DNA from: Floricoccus penangensis
GTDB lineage: Bacteria; Bacillota; Bacilli; Lactobacillales; Streptococcaceae
DNA length: 64,000 bases
Reading direction: 5' to 3'
NCBI RefSeq assembly: GCF_001832885.1
Contig: NZ_MKIQ01000003.1
Location: 124,001-188,000 of the forward strand
Shown here: positions 27,332 through 36,562 of the stretch, piece by piece
How the letters are laid out: each line of letters opens with the position of its first letter
Numbering within the stretch: position 1 is the stretch's first letter
The notes under the pieces: generated by a model
Databases searched by the model: none
What the model was told of the DNA's origin: nothing
Seen by the model: the letters and a program-made list of their open reading frames with translations, nothing else
Translations under genes and position numbers: made by a program

Positions 27332-28297
27332 TTATCTAACTAAATAATCACGAGCCATTTGCCATACATTGTCTTCATAATTACTTATTACCGTATAAAT
27401 ATTTTTTCCCTTTAGATTATATAAAGATATACAAGAAATTCCTGGATCACTTCCTTCCATATAGATGTATTCTTCATCCTTAGTCAGCCAAAATCCTAAT
27501 CCATATTTTTCATCATCACTTTCTGCATGCTTTTTAAACATTTCTGAGATACTTTCCTCTGATATAATTTTAAAAGAAAAAAGTCCATCCCAAAAATTGC
27601 AAATATCAATTACTGTAGTAAAGCATCCACCAGCTCCAGTTCCCTTAGAATCAATAGAATAAATATTACTTCGAGGAGAACCATTTTTCGTCTTTATATA
27701 ACTTGTAGCTGTATTTTTAGGTAACTGATCAAGTTCGTAATATCCAGTATTAGTCATATTAAGTTTTTTAAAAATATTTTCATTTAAAAAATTATCAAGG
27801 GTGACGGTATCTATTTTTTCAATAATATCAGCTAAAATAACATAGCCAGCATTGTTGTATATAAACTTTCCTCGTCTAGTATTATCTTGAACCTTATTTA
27901 TGAACAAGGGCAAAATATCGCTATTTTTTCGAATTGAATAGTTTGGAATTTCTTTCCATAAACTTTCGTAACCATCATTAATAGACTCATCAAAATAATC
28001 CTGGATACCTGATGTATGAGTCAGTAGCTCATGTATGGTTATATTATCTTCAATTGTACCTAATGAACCATTATAAATTTCTTTAATTGTCGCAGAAAAA
28101 GATAATTTATCAGATTCTATCAATTGCATAATTGCAACTGCAATAAATGTTTTACCCATTGATGCAGTACCAAATTTAGTATCTACATGAATTGATAGTT
28201 TATTGGCCATATCACGATACCCACAGGTTTCAATTTTAACTTGGGTATCTTGTCTTTCAAAAGTTACTCCGGAAAATCCATTCTTTTCTTCGCTCAC
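27332..28297 (-). CDS. Serine hydrolase, beta-lactamase class C / PBP-like family
   Basis: An S12/beta-lactamase-like protein of about 321 residues. The SxxK motif is SMGK (TASMGKTFIAVAIMQLIE), the YxN motif is YNN (FIYNNAGYVILADIIEK), and the HTSGIQDYF segment is typical of esterase and peptidase members. There is no signal peptide, so it should be cytoplasmic and is more likely an esterase or peptidase than a beta-lactamase. The start GTG at 28297, nine bases after GAGG, is preferred over a TTG 27 bases upstream. It lies divergent to the SDR gene in a small accessory cluster between birA and trxB. Confidence 0.85.
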   Translation of the reverse strand: MSEEKNGFSGVTFERQDTQVKIETCGYRDMANKLSIHVDTKFGTASMGKTFIAVAIMQLIESDKLSFSATIKEIYNGSLGTIEDNITIHELLTHTSGIQDYFDESINDGYESLWKEIPNYSIRKNSDILPLFINKVQDNTRRGKFIYNNAGYVILADIIEKIDTVTLDNFLNENIFKKLNMTNTGYYELDQLPKNTATSYIKTKNGSPRSNIYSIDSKGTGAGGCFTTVIDICNFWDGLFSFKIISEESISEMFKKHAESDDEKYGLGFWLTKDEEYIYMEGSDPGISCISLYNLKGKNIYTVISNYEDNVWQMARDYLVR

Positions 28298-28484
28298 TAA
28301 TCTATTCCTCAATTTTTTATACAATATATCGTGAAAATGTTATCAATTTTTTAATTTATTATATCATATAAGGAATGGATTTAGTAAGACACAAACAATT
28401 CTGTATAAAAATATAAGAACGCTTATTATAAAAAAAGTTATTTTCGTATTAGTATTAATGTATAAAATATAAGAGGTGGTTAAT

Positions 28485-29216
28485 ATGAATAAAAACATAG
28501 TAATTTTAGGTGGAACATCAGGTGTTGGGAAAGCAATAGCTTTGAGTCTTATACCTTATGATACAGATATTACAATTGTTGGAAGAAATGAAGATAAAGC
28601 TAAAGAAATAAAAATAATTTCAAATAATAAAATAAATTACATTTTAGGAGATTTAACAAAAAAGAACGAACAAAAAAGAATTGTAGATATTTTGAACAAT
28701 AAACTTTCTAAAATTGATGTATTACTAGATACTTTTGGAGTATATCCTACATCACCTACTATAAATATAAGAAGTAATTTGCAATCTCATTATGAAATTA
28801 TTACCCTTCTTACTCCACTACTTTCCAAATCACAACAATCTAGAGTTTTCATAGTAACTGGAAATCCAGTTGCAATAAATAATATACCTATTCCTTCAAC
28901 TCAGAATAACGTAGTAGAGATGGCTTCATGGGAAATTTCATATAAAACATTATTAATGATTTATTTATCTGATCAACTTATTGATTCTAATATAATGGTT
29001 AACTCTTTTTATCCTGGAGAAGTTAGAAGTAATCTTATGTCATGGACAAGAAATATTAAAAATACAAATGTTCCGGTTGGAAAGTATCTTTCATTATCTA
29101 ATAAATTGGTAAATAAAACTGGCGAAATGTTTGATCAAAATGGTTCTGAAATATATTTACCTAAAGAATACTATTACAAAGAAAATCAAAATAAATTAAA
29201 AAAATATTTGAACTAA
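28485..29216 (+). CDS. SDR-like protein with degenerate active site
   Basis: A 243-residue Rossmann protein of short-chain dehydrogenase type. It has the nucleotide-binding motif LGGTSGVGKAIALSL and the VGRNEDKAKEI strand-helix, followed later by DVLLDTFGVYP where NNAG is usual. The YxxxK catalytic pair is not in its normal form; the stretch reads MASWEISYKTLLMIYLSDQ, so ordinary dehydrogenase activity is doubtful. It ends in a Lys/Asn-rich tail. The start is ATG 28485 behind GAGGTGG; the GTG nine bases upstream lies on that site. Function unknown. Confidence 0.75.
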   Translation: MNKNIVILGGTSGVGKAIALSLIPYDTDITIVGRNEDKAKEIKIISNNKINYILGDLTKKNEQKRIVDILNNKLSKIDVLLDTFGVYPTSPTINIRSNLQSHYEIITLLTPLLSKSQQSRVFIVTGNPVAINNIPIPSTQNNVVEMASWEISYKTLLMIYLSDQLIDSNIMVNSFYPGEVRSNLMSWTRNIKNTNVPVGKYLSLSNKLVNKTGEMFDQNGSEIYLPKEYYYKENQNKLKKYLN

Positions 29217-29217
29217 A

Positions 29218-29270
29218 TATAAATAAAAAGCAAAAATAAATTACTTATTATTTTTGCTTTTTATTTATTA
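29218..29270. terminator. Bidirectional terminator between the SDR and SRPBCC genes
   Basis: AAATAAAAAGCAAAAATAA / TTATTTTTGCTTTTTATTT forms a 19-bp perfect stem with an 8-base loop between two convergent genes. Confidence 0.85.
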
Positions 29271-29279
29271 CACTCTATA

Positions 29280-29687
29280 TTACGTATCTAAAATATAAGC
29301 CAAAGTGTCCAAATTTTTCATAAATTCTATTTTTATGATGGGCTTCATTATCTTTAAAATAATCATAAAACTTTTTCTACTTTCTACGTAAAATATTTCA
29401 TTTATCAATGTAGAATTTCCTATTGAAGTCAACTCGAACTTAATTTTATAATCTAATTTATCTCCTTTTATGTCATAAAATACTTCATTACCACCATCAG
29501 TAATATTCAAAATCTCTCTTCCATTAAAAGTTTTTTTAGGTCGTTTTAATTCAAGTAAATCATCACCACATTCTGTTACTCTCGAAATATCATATGCCCA
29601 TTGTGAAATATTAGATGAGGCTAAAAAATTTTTCACTTCATCAATATCAGCACTTATTACTGTTTTATTTTCAAATAATTTTTCCAT
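29280..29687 (-). CDS. SRPBCC (polyketide cyclase/START-like) fold protein
   Basis: A 135-residue protein whose length, N-terminal ENKTVISADIDEVKNFLAS and alternating beta pattern with a C-terminal amphipathic helix (IMKPIIKIEFMKNLDTLAYIL) suggest the SRPBCC ligand-binding fold. No catalytic motif can be named. It follows the HTH-TPR regulator by 64 bp on the same strand, so it may be its regulatory target or partner. Family placement is tentative, made from pattern rather than a motif. Confidence 0.55.
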   Translation of the reverse strand: MEKLFENKTVISADIDEVKNFLASSNISQWAYDISRVTECGDDLLELKRPKKTFNGREILNITDGGNEVFYDIKGDKLDYKIKFELTSIGNSTLINEIFYVESRKSFMIILKIMKPIIKIEFMKNLDTLAYILDT

Positions 29688-29751
29688 TTGAAATCCCCTC
29701 TCTTAATAACATAATTATAGGAGGATGATTATAAATAAAAAATAAGCATTC

Positions 29752-30558
29752 TTATATTTTCTTAAAAACTTCTTCTTTATAAAGATTTCTGAACAAATCA
29801 CTATTAGTACTATACTCAATTTTTTTAATTTTATTGTTTGTAATACTAACAGCTAAATAGTATAAATTTGCTAGCATATAATGAGAATTATGCGATGAAA
29901 TAAATTTTATTGCTTCTTCAATTGTTTCAAAAGAATCTGAATACATATTTAATGTTTTTTGTGCAAGAGCTTTTAAATAGAACAATACATTCATATTCTC
30001 TTCATATTTTATTTTATCTAGATCAAAAAATGATTTGCAAAAATAATCTTCCGATTCTTTTTTTAGACCTAGTTTTGCAGAAATCAAACCTAAACCAGAA
30101 TTACATAATCTTTCAACAATGTTTTTATTATTTTCAATTAATACTATATTAAAATTTTGCTGAGCTTCTTTTAAATTTCCAATTTGAAACTGTGAAACTG
30201 CTAAATAATAATAGTAATTCTGCATGTTTAATTCACTAACAGATTCTATTACATCAGTTGATAATAAAAAATTATTCAATCTCGAATACTCATGATTCCG
30301 ACACAACAATTCGCATTTCTCATTCATTTTGAAATCACTGCTAAGAGGTAAAAATTCATTTAATGAGATATCTTGTAAGTTAGCAATTCCCAGTCTACTC
30401 AATAATTTTAATAATATATCTCCTGAAGGCATATAGTTTCCAGCTTCAATATTTGATAAAAGGGGTTGAGAACAAATGCCATATGCACACTGCTTTTGAC
30501 TTAGACCTAACTCTATTCTTTTTCTCTTTATAATATTGCCAATTTCTTTTTTATTCAT
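29752..30558 (-). CDS. HTH (Xre-type) regulator with C-terminal TPR-like repeats (RNPP/Rgg-like)
   Basis: A 268-residue protein with an N-terminal Xre helix-turn-helix (about 5-60, LGLSQKQCAYGICSQPLLSNIEAG) and an all-helical C-terminal region with repeated Y/A/L-rich helices. The AQQNFNIVLIENNKNIVERLCNSGLG and ALAQKTLNMYSDSFETIEEA segments are TPR-like. This layout is that of PlcR/Rgg/ComR-type quorum regulators, which bind short peptides, but no candidate peptide gene is evident nearby. It lies 77 bp downstream of trxB, after a terminator, and upstream of the SRPBCC gene. Peptide control is inference. Confidence 0.75.
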   Translation of the reverse strand: MNKKEIGNIIKRKRIELGLSQKQCAYGICSQPLLSNIEAGNYMPSGDILLKLLSRLGIANLQDISLNEFLPLSSDFKMNEKCELLCRNHEYSRLNNFLLSTDVIESVSELNMQNYYYYLAVSQFQIGNLKEAQQNFNIVLIENNKNIVERLCNSGLGLISAKLGLKKESEDYFCKSFFDLDKIKYEENMNVLFYLKALAQKTLNMYSDSFETIEEAIKFISSHNSHYMLANLYYLAVSITNNKIKKIEYSTNSDLFRNLYKEEVFKKI

Positions 30559-30597
30559 TTATAATCTCTAAAAATCCTTTATTTTATCAAAATTTAT

Positions 30598-30630
30598 CAA
30601 AAAATAGCATATCAATGATACACTATTTTT
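30598..30630 (-). terminator. Terminator after trxB
   Basis: On the minus strand AAATAG-TG-TATC-ATT-GATA-TG-CTATTTTTT forms a hairpin with a T run, six bases after the trxB stop. Confidence 0.75.
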
Positions 30631-30635
30631 CGGCT

Positions 30636-31547
30636 CTATAGTTCACTAATAAATTGATATGCTTGTTGTCCTGCTACTGCGCCATCACCTACAGCTGTTG
30701 TTACTTGACGCAAGTCTTTAGCACGGACATCTCCGATTGCGAAGATTCCAGGTATACTTGTGCGCATCTTTTCGTCAGTTACTACCCAACCCGCTTCATC
30801 TGTTATCCCTAAATCTTTTACAGTTTCAGTCATTGGATCAAGACCAACATAGATAAATAGACCTCCGACTTCTTTTTCTGAAACTTCATTAGTTTTAAGA
30901 TTTTTAAGCTTAACACCAGTAATTTTTTGATCATCACCGAGAATTTCTTCAACTACGGAATCCCAAATGAATGAAATTTTTTCATTAGCAAAAGCACGGT
31001 CTTGAATAATCTTTTGAGCACGTAATTCATCACGACGGTGAACAATTGTAACTGAGCTTCCAAAACGTGTTAAAAAGATTGCTTCTTCAATGGCTGAATC
31101 TCCACCACCTACAACCATGATATCTTTGTTACGGAAAAATGCTCCATCACAGACAGCACAATACGAAACTCCACGAGCTCCATACTCTTCTTCACCAGGT
31201 ACTCCTAAGTGACGATGATTAGCTCCTGTTGCAATTATTACAGTTTTAGTTTCAAATTCTTCATCTTCTGTAATTACTTTTTTTATATCACCATGGTCTT
31301 CAACTCTTTGTACAATTCCATAAGCATTTTCAACACCCAATCCTTCAAGTGGTTCGTACATCTTCATTGATAAATCAGGACCCATGATTGTTTCATATCC
31401 AGGATAATTTTCAATTTCAGCAGTATTATTCATTTGTCCGCCAGGTGCTCCTTGTTCTAATAAAAGAACTTTTAAGTCACTTCTTGCAGCATATAGAGCT
31501 GCTGTCATTCCAGCAGGGCCTGCACCCAATATAATTGTATCGTACAT
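30636..31547 (-). CDS. trxB: Thioredoxin reductase
   Basis: An NADPH-dependent flavoprotein (303 residues) that reduces thioredoxin. It has the FAD-binding GAGPAGMTAALYAAR, the redox-active pair in CAVCDGAFF, the NADPH-binding GGGDSAIEEA and the C-terminal FAIGDVRAKDLRQVTTAVGDGAVAG. Typical length. The upstream DUF4059 gene and amino-acid ABC genes on the same strand keep the order seen in streptococci. Confidence 0.97.
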   Translation of the reverse strand: MYDTIILGAGPAGMTAALYAARSDLKVLLLEQGAPGGQMNNTAEIENYPGYETIMGPDLSMKMYEPLEGLGVENAYGIVQRVEDHGDIKKVITEDEEFETKTVIIATGANHRHLGVPGEEEYGARGVSYCAVCDGAFFRNKDIMVVGGGDSAIEEAIFLTRFGSSVTIVHRRDELRAQKIIQDRAFANEKISFIWDSVVEEILGDDQKITGVKLKNLKTNEVSEKEVGGLFIYVGLDPMTETVKDLGITDEAGWVVTDEKMRTSIPGIFAIGDVRAKDLRQVTTAVGDGAVAGQQAYQFISEL

Positions 31548-31638
31548 AATTTCTCCTAAATTTAAAATTTATATAATATATTCTATGCTTTATATCAACA
31601 AAAACCAAAGAAAAAGCTCAATCAAGAGCTCATATCTT

Positions 31639-31866
31639 TTAGCGTGATCTAATAATAATCAATATCGTCAAAGTTGCAAATGACAATATTGGAATGCTCA
31701 AAAAATTTATCAGCATTACATCAAAAATTTTATTTTGTCTTTGATAGATAGTTTTATTTTGACCACGTGCCATATAACCAAGTATATATAAAACACTTAT
31801 GGCAAATGCAATTAATGCCGTGATCAAAAGGGCTTCAAGGTATAATTTAACAGTGAATTGTAACAT
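31639..31866 (-). CDS. DUF4059 family small membrane protein
   Basis: A 75-residue protein with two hydrophobic segments (about 8-32 and 50-72) around a central basic loop (MARGQNKTIYQRQNKIFDVML). It matches DUF4059, a streptococcal family found between an amino-acid ABC ATPase gene and trxB, exactly as here. Function unknown. It starts 14 bp after the ATPase stop, so it probably shares the transporter transcript. Confidence 0.85.
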   Translation of the reverse strand: MLQFTVKLYLEALLITALIAFAISVLYILGYMARGQNKTIYQRQNKIFDVMLINFLSIPILSFATLTILIIIRSR

Positions 31867-31880
31867 TATTCTTCCTTTTG

Positions 31881-32642
31881 CTAATTTTCAATTACATCCA
31901 TTGTAACATTATTTACATGTCTATTCAAAAATTCTTTTGTTCTAGGATTTTTTGGATGATTGAATACCTCGTCAGGAGTTCCTTGTTCAATAATTTTTCC
32001 TTTTTCAAGGAATAAAACTTTTGTAGCAACATTGTAGACAAAATCCATTTCATGACTTACTAGTAGCATTGTTTGACCGTCTCTTGCAGCTCGCAGAATT
32101 GATTCTTGAACTTCGCCAACTAATTCTGGATCAAGAGCACTTGTTGGTTCATCTAAAAGGAGTAACTCAGGCTTCATCGCAAGAGCTCTTGCAATACCAA
32201 CTCTTTGTTTTTGACCACCTGATAGAAATTTTGGATAATAATCCATTCGATCAGATAGTCCAACTTTTTTAAGTTCTTGCTCAGCAATTTTATTTGCTTC
32301 CTCTTTAGATAATTTCTTTACAACTGTCAAACCTTCCATGACATTTTCAATAGCTGTCTTTCTCTCAAAAAGATTAAACTGTTGAAAAACCATAGCGGTT
32401 TTTCTTCTAAGCTCAAGAATTTCTTGATTAGTAATCTTAGCAAAGTCAACTTTAAAATTATTAATTTCAATTTGTCCAGAATCAGGTTTTTCAAGATAAT
32501 CAATACTTCTTAAAAAAGTTGATTTACCAGCACCACTTGCACCAATTATAGCTATAACGTCACCAGAATTAATATCAAGTGAAATACCATCCAAAACAAG
32601 GTTCCCAGAAAATGCTTTTGTTAAATTTCTTATTTTAATCAT
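31881..32642 (-). CDS. Polar amino-acid ABC transporter, ATP-binding subunit
   Basis: A 253-residue GlnQ-type ATPase with Walker A GASGAGKST, Q-loop MVFQQFNLF, signature LSGGQKQRVGIARALA, Walker B LLLLDEPTSALD and the H-loop in LLVSHEMDFVYN. The start is ATG 32642, inside the permease gene end and behind GGGGGAG. The longer reading adds 29 residues of permease-overlapping sequence. Order is binding protein, permease, ATPase, so a complete importer is encoded. Substrate cannot be fixed from sequence. Confidence 0.95.
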   Translation of the reverse strand: MIKIRNLTKAFSGNLVLDGISLDINSGDVIAIIGASGAGKSTFLRSIDYLEKPDSGQIEINNFKVDFAKITNQEILELRRKTAMVFQQFNLFERKTAIENVMEGLTVVKKLSKEEANKIAEQELKKVGLSDRMDYYPKFLSGGQKQRVGIARALAMKPELLLLDEPTSALDPELVGEVQESILRAARDGQTMLLVSHEMDFVYNVATKVLFLEKGKIIEQGTPDEVFNHPKNPRTKEFLNRHVNNVTMDVIEN

Positions 32643-33444
32643 GTACAGCTCCCCCGTTATCAAATGGATTTGAGAATAATCCACGTTTTTTCTTTTCATC
32701 AGGGTTAGGAATTTCAAGCTTACGCTCAATAAGTGAAATTATATTTTCGAATATAATATTTATTGCCCAATATACTATTGCTAAAGCAATATAAGCTTCA
32801 AATATACGATAGTTACTTCCACCTAAAATTTTTGCTTCTGCTGTCATTTCAATTACACCAGCAACAAATGATAAAGATGTTCCTTTAAAAAGACCAATTA
32901 GGGCATTCCCTAATGGTGCAGCAGCAACAGTAGCAGATTCAGGTAAAATCACTCTACGGAATACTTGAAAACTTGTCATCCCAAGAGATTTAGCTGCCTC
33001 AATTTGGCCTGTTTCAACTGATTGAATTGCTGAACGTATTGTTTCACTATTAAATGCTGCTTCATTCAAAGTAAATGTCACAATAACAAAAAACATAGAG
33101 GAAATATTATTTATATTATAGTTAGTACCATAATTCATATTAATTGCACGAAGAATTAGTGGAATACCATAATATGTCAATAATAATTGAACATAGATTG
33201 GTGTCCCTCTCATGAAACTAACGAATAAAAGTCTAAGTTGGTTTAAAACTGGAATTTTTTGAATACTAATTATTGCAAGAATCAGAGCTAATATTAAGCC
33301 GAAAATTGCTGAAAATAATGTAATTTCTAATGAAACTGGAATTTTACTGATAATTTTTGGAAAAGATCCAACGAAAGCATCCCAATTGAAAATCTTATCG
33401 AAGAACATTGCCCAAAATTCTTGAAAACTGTATTTTCCTTGCAT
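32635..33444 (-). CDS. Polar amino-acid ABC transporter, permease subunit
   Basis: A 269-residue HisM-type permease with about five membrane spans. The family motif lies in TLNEAAFNSETIRSAIQSVETGQIEAAKSLGM, where the EAA loop contacts the ATPase. It overlaps the ATPase gene by 8 bases and follows the binding-protein gene by 17 bp. A short N-terminal soluble segment (YSFQEFWAMFFDKIFNWDAF) precedes the first span, as in cystine/glutamine-type systems. Confidence 0.94.
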   Translation of the reverse strand: MQGKYSFQEFWAMFFDKIFNWDAFVGSFPKIISKIPVSLEITLFSAIFGLILALILAIISIQKIPVLNQLRLLFVSFMRGTPIYVQLLLTYYGIPLILRAINMNYGTNYNINNISSMFFVIVTFTLNEAAFNSETIRSAIQSVETGQIEAAKSLGMTSFQVFRRVILPESATVAAAPLGNALIGLFKGTSLSFVAGVIEMTAEAKILGGSNYRIFEAYIALAIVYWAINIIFENIISLIERKLEIPNPDEKKKRGLFSNPFDNGGAVHD

Positions 33445-33461
33445 AGGTAAGCCTTTCTCAA

Positions 33462-34325
33462 TTATTTATAATCACTAGCATCTGGAACAAAGTCACCATT
33501 GAAAAACTTTTTAGATAACTCTTTTAAAGTCCCATCTTTTTCAAAATCTGCTAATACCTTATTTACCTTTTCTTCCAATTTCTTCCCTTCTTCATCATTT
33601 GCAAAAATAAAGAAGTCTTTACCAGAATAGGCATTACCATCATCTTTGATCTTAATCGGAGATACTTGTAAATCATATCCTTGATCTTTAATTACAGTAT
33701 TTAAAGAAATTGTATCATGAAGTACAAAGTCAATTTTCTTACTCTCTACATCACCTAGTCTTGTTCCCAAAGGTAGGTTATCAGCATAATTTACAACTAT
33801 TTCCTTCTTATCAGGATTACTCTTATTCCAATTTAATAGAATTTCAGTGTAGTTAACACCTGCTGATGCTTCAGTTGATTTTCCAGATAAATCATCCAAT
33901 GATGATACATTGTCTCCTTTACGAGTTGCAATTGCATTATCTGTTTTAGAAACAGGGTAAGAATAAATATACTTTTTACTTCTTTCTTCAGACCAACCAA
34001 TATTATTTGCACCTACTTGATAGCGACCAGCATCAATACCAGTTAGAATTGAATTAAATTCAGTTACCTCAACTTTTGCATCGTATTCAGGCAACTTTTC
34101 AAATACTTTTTTCGCTAACTCAACATCATAACCTGTTGGTTTACCATCAACCACATAACTATAGGGTTTTGTATCACCGTCAGTTGCTATTACAATTTGC
34201 TCTTTTTTTACACTTGATGATTCTTGAGTTTTACTTGATGAAGAACCATTACCGCATGCAACGAGGAGAGCAGCGGCAGCAACAGTTACAACACCTAATG
34301 ATAATTTCTTAAATTTATTACTCAT
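33462..34325 (-). CDS. Amino-acid ABC transporter substrate-binding lipoprotein
   Basis: A 287-residue family 3 extracellular solute-binding protein. The signal peptide ends in a lipobox LLVAC with Cys24, followed by a Ser/Lys-rich linker. The mature part has TDGDTKPYSYVVDGKPTGYDVELAKKVFEKLP and the SEERSKKYIYSYPVS hinge typical of polar amino-acid (cystine-type) binding proteins. It is the first gene of the transporter operon. A second protein of the same type is encoded at 36.6 kb. Confidence 0.93.
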   Translation of the reverse strand: MSNKFKKLSLGVVTVAAAALLVACGNGSSSSKTQESSSVKKEQIVIATDGDTKPYSYVVDGKPTGYDVELAKKVFEKLPEYDAKVEVTEFNSILTGIDAGRYQVGANNIGWSEERSKKYIYSYPVSKTDNAIATRKGDNVSSLDDLSGKSTEASAGVNYTEILLNWNKSNPDKKEIVVNYADNLPLGTRLGDVESKKIDFVLHDTISLNTVIKDQGYDLQVSPIKIKDDGNAYSGKDFFIFANDEEGKKLEEKVNKVLADFEKDGTLKELSKKFFNGDFVPDASDYK

Positions 34326-34362
34326 GTAATATCCTCGTATGCTAGTTACCTAGCATTTCTCT

Positions 34363-35703
34363 CTAAAAGTTTTGTTTTTTAGCTTTACGTTCAGCACGAC
34401 CACGTGCTTTTTGTTCTTGACGACGTTGTTTTTTATTTCGTTCATCAAGTACCCAGCCAATTTTTTTCTTATATCCTGGTTTAATTTTTTTCTTCTTTTT
34501 CTTAACAAGACCAATCATTGTTGGATCAAGTTCTTTCTTAGTTTTTTCACGTTTTTCACGACGATCACGATCATAAGTATCAACAATTTCTCCATTTTTT
34601 ATTACTTTAGGAGAAAACTTGATTCCCATTTTTTCAAGATCACGAATTGCTGAGTCATCACTTGGTGCATATAAGGTAATTGCTGTACCTGATAGGCCAT
34701 TTCTACCTGTACGACCAACACGATGAACGAAAAATTCTAAATCACGTGGAATTGCATCGTTAATTACATGGCTTACACCTTCAATATCAATACCACGTGC
34801 CGCAAGGTCAGTAGCAACAACATATTGATAATCTAGATTTTGAACAGCCTTCATGATGCGTTTACGTTCACGCGGAGCAACACCACCATGGATTTTAGCT
34901 ACTTTTAATCCGTTATTAACTAAGAAAGAATGAATTTCATCTGCACGCTCTTTAGTATTAGCAAAAATCATTGCTAAATATGGATTAATAGTTTTAACAA
35001 TTTCTAATAATTGATTATTATTGCTTTTTCCTTTTGTAGAAATTAACCAATTATCGATTGTATCACTGATAACAGTCTTACTTGCAATCTTTTCAATTAC
35101 TGGATTATTTAAATATTTCTTCAAAAATGGTTGTAACTTTTGTGGAATTGTTGCTGAGAAGACTAGCATTTGAACTTTTTTATCAAAAGTTGACGCAATC
35201 TTGTCTACATCAGTTAAGAATCCCATATCTAAAGTCATATCTGCTTCATCAACTACATATGTGTTTGCAGTGTAAGTCTTTAAGGCTTGTGCATTGATTA
35301 AATCAAGTACGCGACCTGGTGTTCCAATAACTAAATGTGGTTGATTGTTTGCTAATTTTTCAATCTGACGATTTTTATCAGTTCCACCAACATAGTTAAC
35401 TACACGAATACGATCATCATTTGCAACAAACTTCATAGCCTCATTATAAATTTGAGTTGCAAGTTCACGACTTGGTGCAGTAATAACTGCTTGCACAGTA
35501 TCTGATTCAGGATTAATTTTTTGGAAAATAGGGATTAAGAAAGTATGAGTTTTACCACTACCTGTCTTAGATTCTCCAACAACATCTCTTCCTTTCAAAA
35601 TCAAAGGAATAATTTTTTCTTGAACTTCAGTTGTTTCTTTAAAGTTAATATCCTCTAGTGTCTTATTAATAAATGGTTTTAAGTTAAAATCTGTAAATTT
35701 CAT
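34363..35703 (-). CDS. DEAD-box RNA helicase (CshB-like)
   Basis: A 446-residue ATP-dependent RNA helicase. Motifs are Q (DINFKETTEVQEKIIPLIL), I (SKTGSGKT), Ia (APSRELATQ), Ib (GTPGRVLDL), II (DEAD), III (SAT), and VI (HRVGRTGR). A strongly basic C-terminal tail of about 75 residues (KKKKKKIKPGYKKKIGW, then many Arg/Lys) follows. Size and tail suggest a CshB-type helicase in ribosome assembly or mRNA decay. The start ATG 35703 follows AGAGGA; a further upstream ATG overlaps that site. Confidence 0.93.
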   Translation of the reverse strand: MKFTDFNLKPFINKTLEDINFKETTEVQEKIIPLILKGRDVVGESKTGSGKTHTFLIPIFQKINPESDTVQAVITAPSRELATQIYNEAMKFVANDDRIRVVNYVGGTDKNRQIEKLANNQPHLVIGTPGRVLDLINAQALKTYTANTYVVDEADMTLDMGFLTDVDKIASTFDKKVQMLVFSATIPQKLQPFLKKYLNNPVIEKIASKTVISDTIDNWLISTKGKSNNNQLLEIVKTINPYLAMIFANTKERADEIHSFLVNNGLKVAKIHGGVAPRERKRIMKAVQNLDYQYVVATDLAARGIDIEGVSHVINDAIPRDLEFFVHRVGRTGRNGLSGTAITLYAPSDDSAIRDLEKMGIKFSPKVIKNGEIVDTYDRDRREKREKTKKELDPTMIGLVKKKKKKIKPGYKKKIGWVLDERNKKQRRQEQKARGRAERKAKKQNF

Positions 35704-35863
35704 GTTTTCCTCTCTCATTTACTGTTCATTAGATAAATAACAGTATAAATAATCAAGCAGATTTACAGACGCTCCTATTCTGAAAAATGCTCATCAGAGT
35801 ATTATACCAAAATAATCAAGCCCTGTGTATAAATCAGTTTTCCAGTAGCCTCAGATGGTTAAA

Positions 35864-35893
35864 TAAAAAAGCACGCCATAAGACATGCTTTCT
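35864..35893 (-). terminator. Terminator after sodA
   Basis: On the minus strand AAGCATGTC-TTATG-GGCGTGCTT-type arms pair (with G-U pairs), followed by six T, directly after the sodA stop. Confidence 0.75.
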
Positions 35894-35899
35894 ACAGAA

Positions 35900-36511
35900 T
35901 TATTTAGCTGCTGCATAAAGCTCGTTAACTTTATCCCAATTTACTAATTCAAAGAATGCTGCGATGTAGTCAGGGCGTACGTTGTGGTATTTCAAGTAAT
36001 ACGCATGTTCCCAAACATCTAATCCAAGCACTGGAGTTAATCCATCACTTAATGGTGAATCTTGATTTGCAGTTGAAACAACTTGAAGTTTTCCATCTTT
36101 ATCGACTACTAACCATGCCCAGCCTGAACCAAAACGTCCTGTTGCTGCAGTTTTAAATTCTTCTTTAAATGCTTCAAATGAACCAAATGATTCATTGATT
36201 GCGTCAGCGATTTCAGCTGTAGCTGGACCACCAGCATTTGGAGCAAGAATTTCCCAGAAGAATGAATGATTGACATGTCCACCACCGTTATTGCGGACAG
36301 CTGTACGAATATCTTCAGGAACAGCATCTAAATCTTTAACAAGATCTTCAGCACTTTCGACTTTTAATTCTGGGTGTTTTTCTAAAGCTGCATTAAGATT
36401 TGTGATGTATGTTTGATGATGTTTATCATGATGTAAATGCATTGTTTCAACGTCGAAAAATGGTTCTAATGCGTCGTATGCGTATGGTAATTCTGGTAAT
36501 GTAAATGCCAT
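35900..36511 (-). CDS. sodA: Superoxide dismutase (Mn/Fe type)
   Basis: A 203-residue cambialistic-type SOD. Metal ligands are visible: the first His in [17 protein letters not shown], a second in [11 protein letters not shown], and Asp/His in [12 protein letters not shown]. The motif FGSGWAWLV is present. An AAGGAG site precedes the ATG. In streptococci sodA follows holA directly; here an amino-acid binding protein gene sits between them. Confidence 0.97.
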   Translation of the reverse strand: MAFTLPELPYAYDALEPFFDVETMHLHHDKHHQTYITNLNAALEKHPELKVESAEDLVKDLDAVPEDIRTAVRNNGGGHVNHSFFWEILAPNAGGPATAEIADAINESFGSFEAFKEEFKTAATGRFGSGWAWLVVDKDGKLQVVSTANQDSPLSDGLTPVLGLDVWEHAYYLKYHNVRPDYIAAFFELVNWDKVNELYAAAK

Positions 36512-36562
36512 GATTTTCTCCTTATTTTTTAAAAAATTTTGTTAGTAAATTATTAATAACCT

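Noticed and set aside
27332-28297. Beta-lactamase resistance gene
   Set aside because: No signal peptide and generic SxxK/YxN motifs; more like a cytoplasmic esterase or peptidase.
27300-30600. Mobile element carrying the accessory cluster
   Set aside because: No transposase, integrase, flanking direct repeats or inverted ends seen.
34372-34653. Plus-strand ORF of 93 aa over the DEAD-box helicase end
   Set aside because: Antisense shadow of the Lys/Arg-rich helicase tail; the composition (Phe/Thr/Ser) is its complement and there is no ribosome-binding site.
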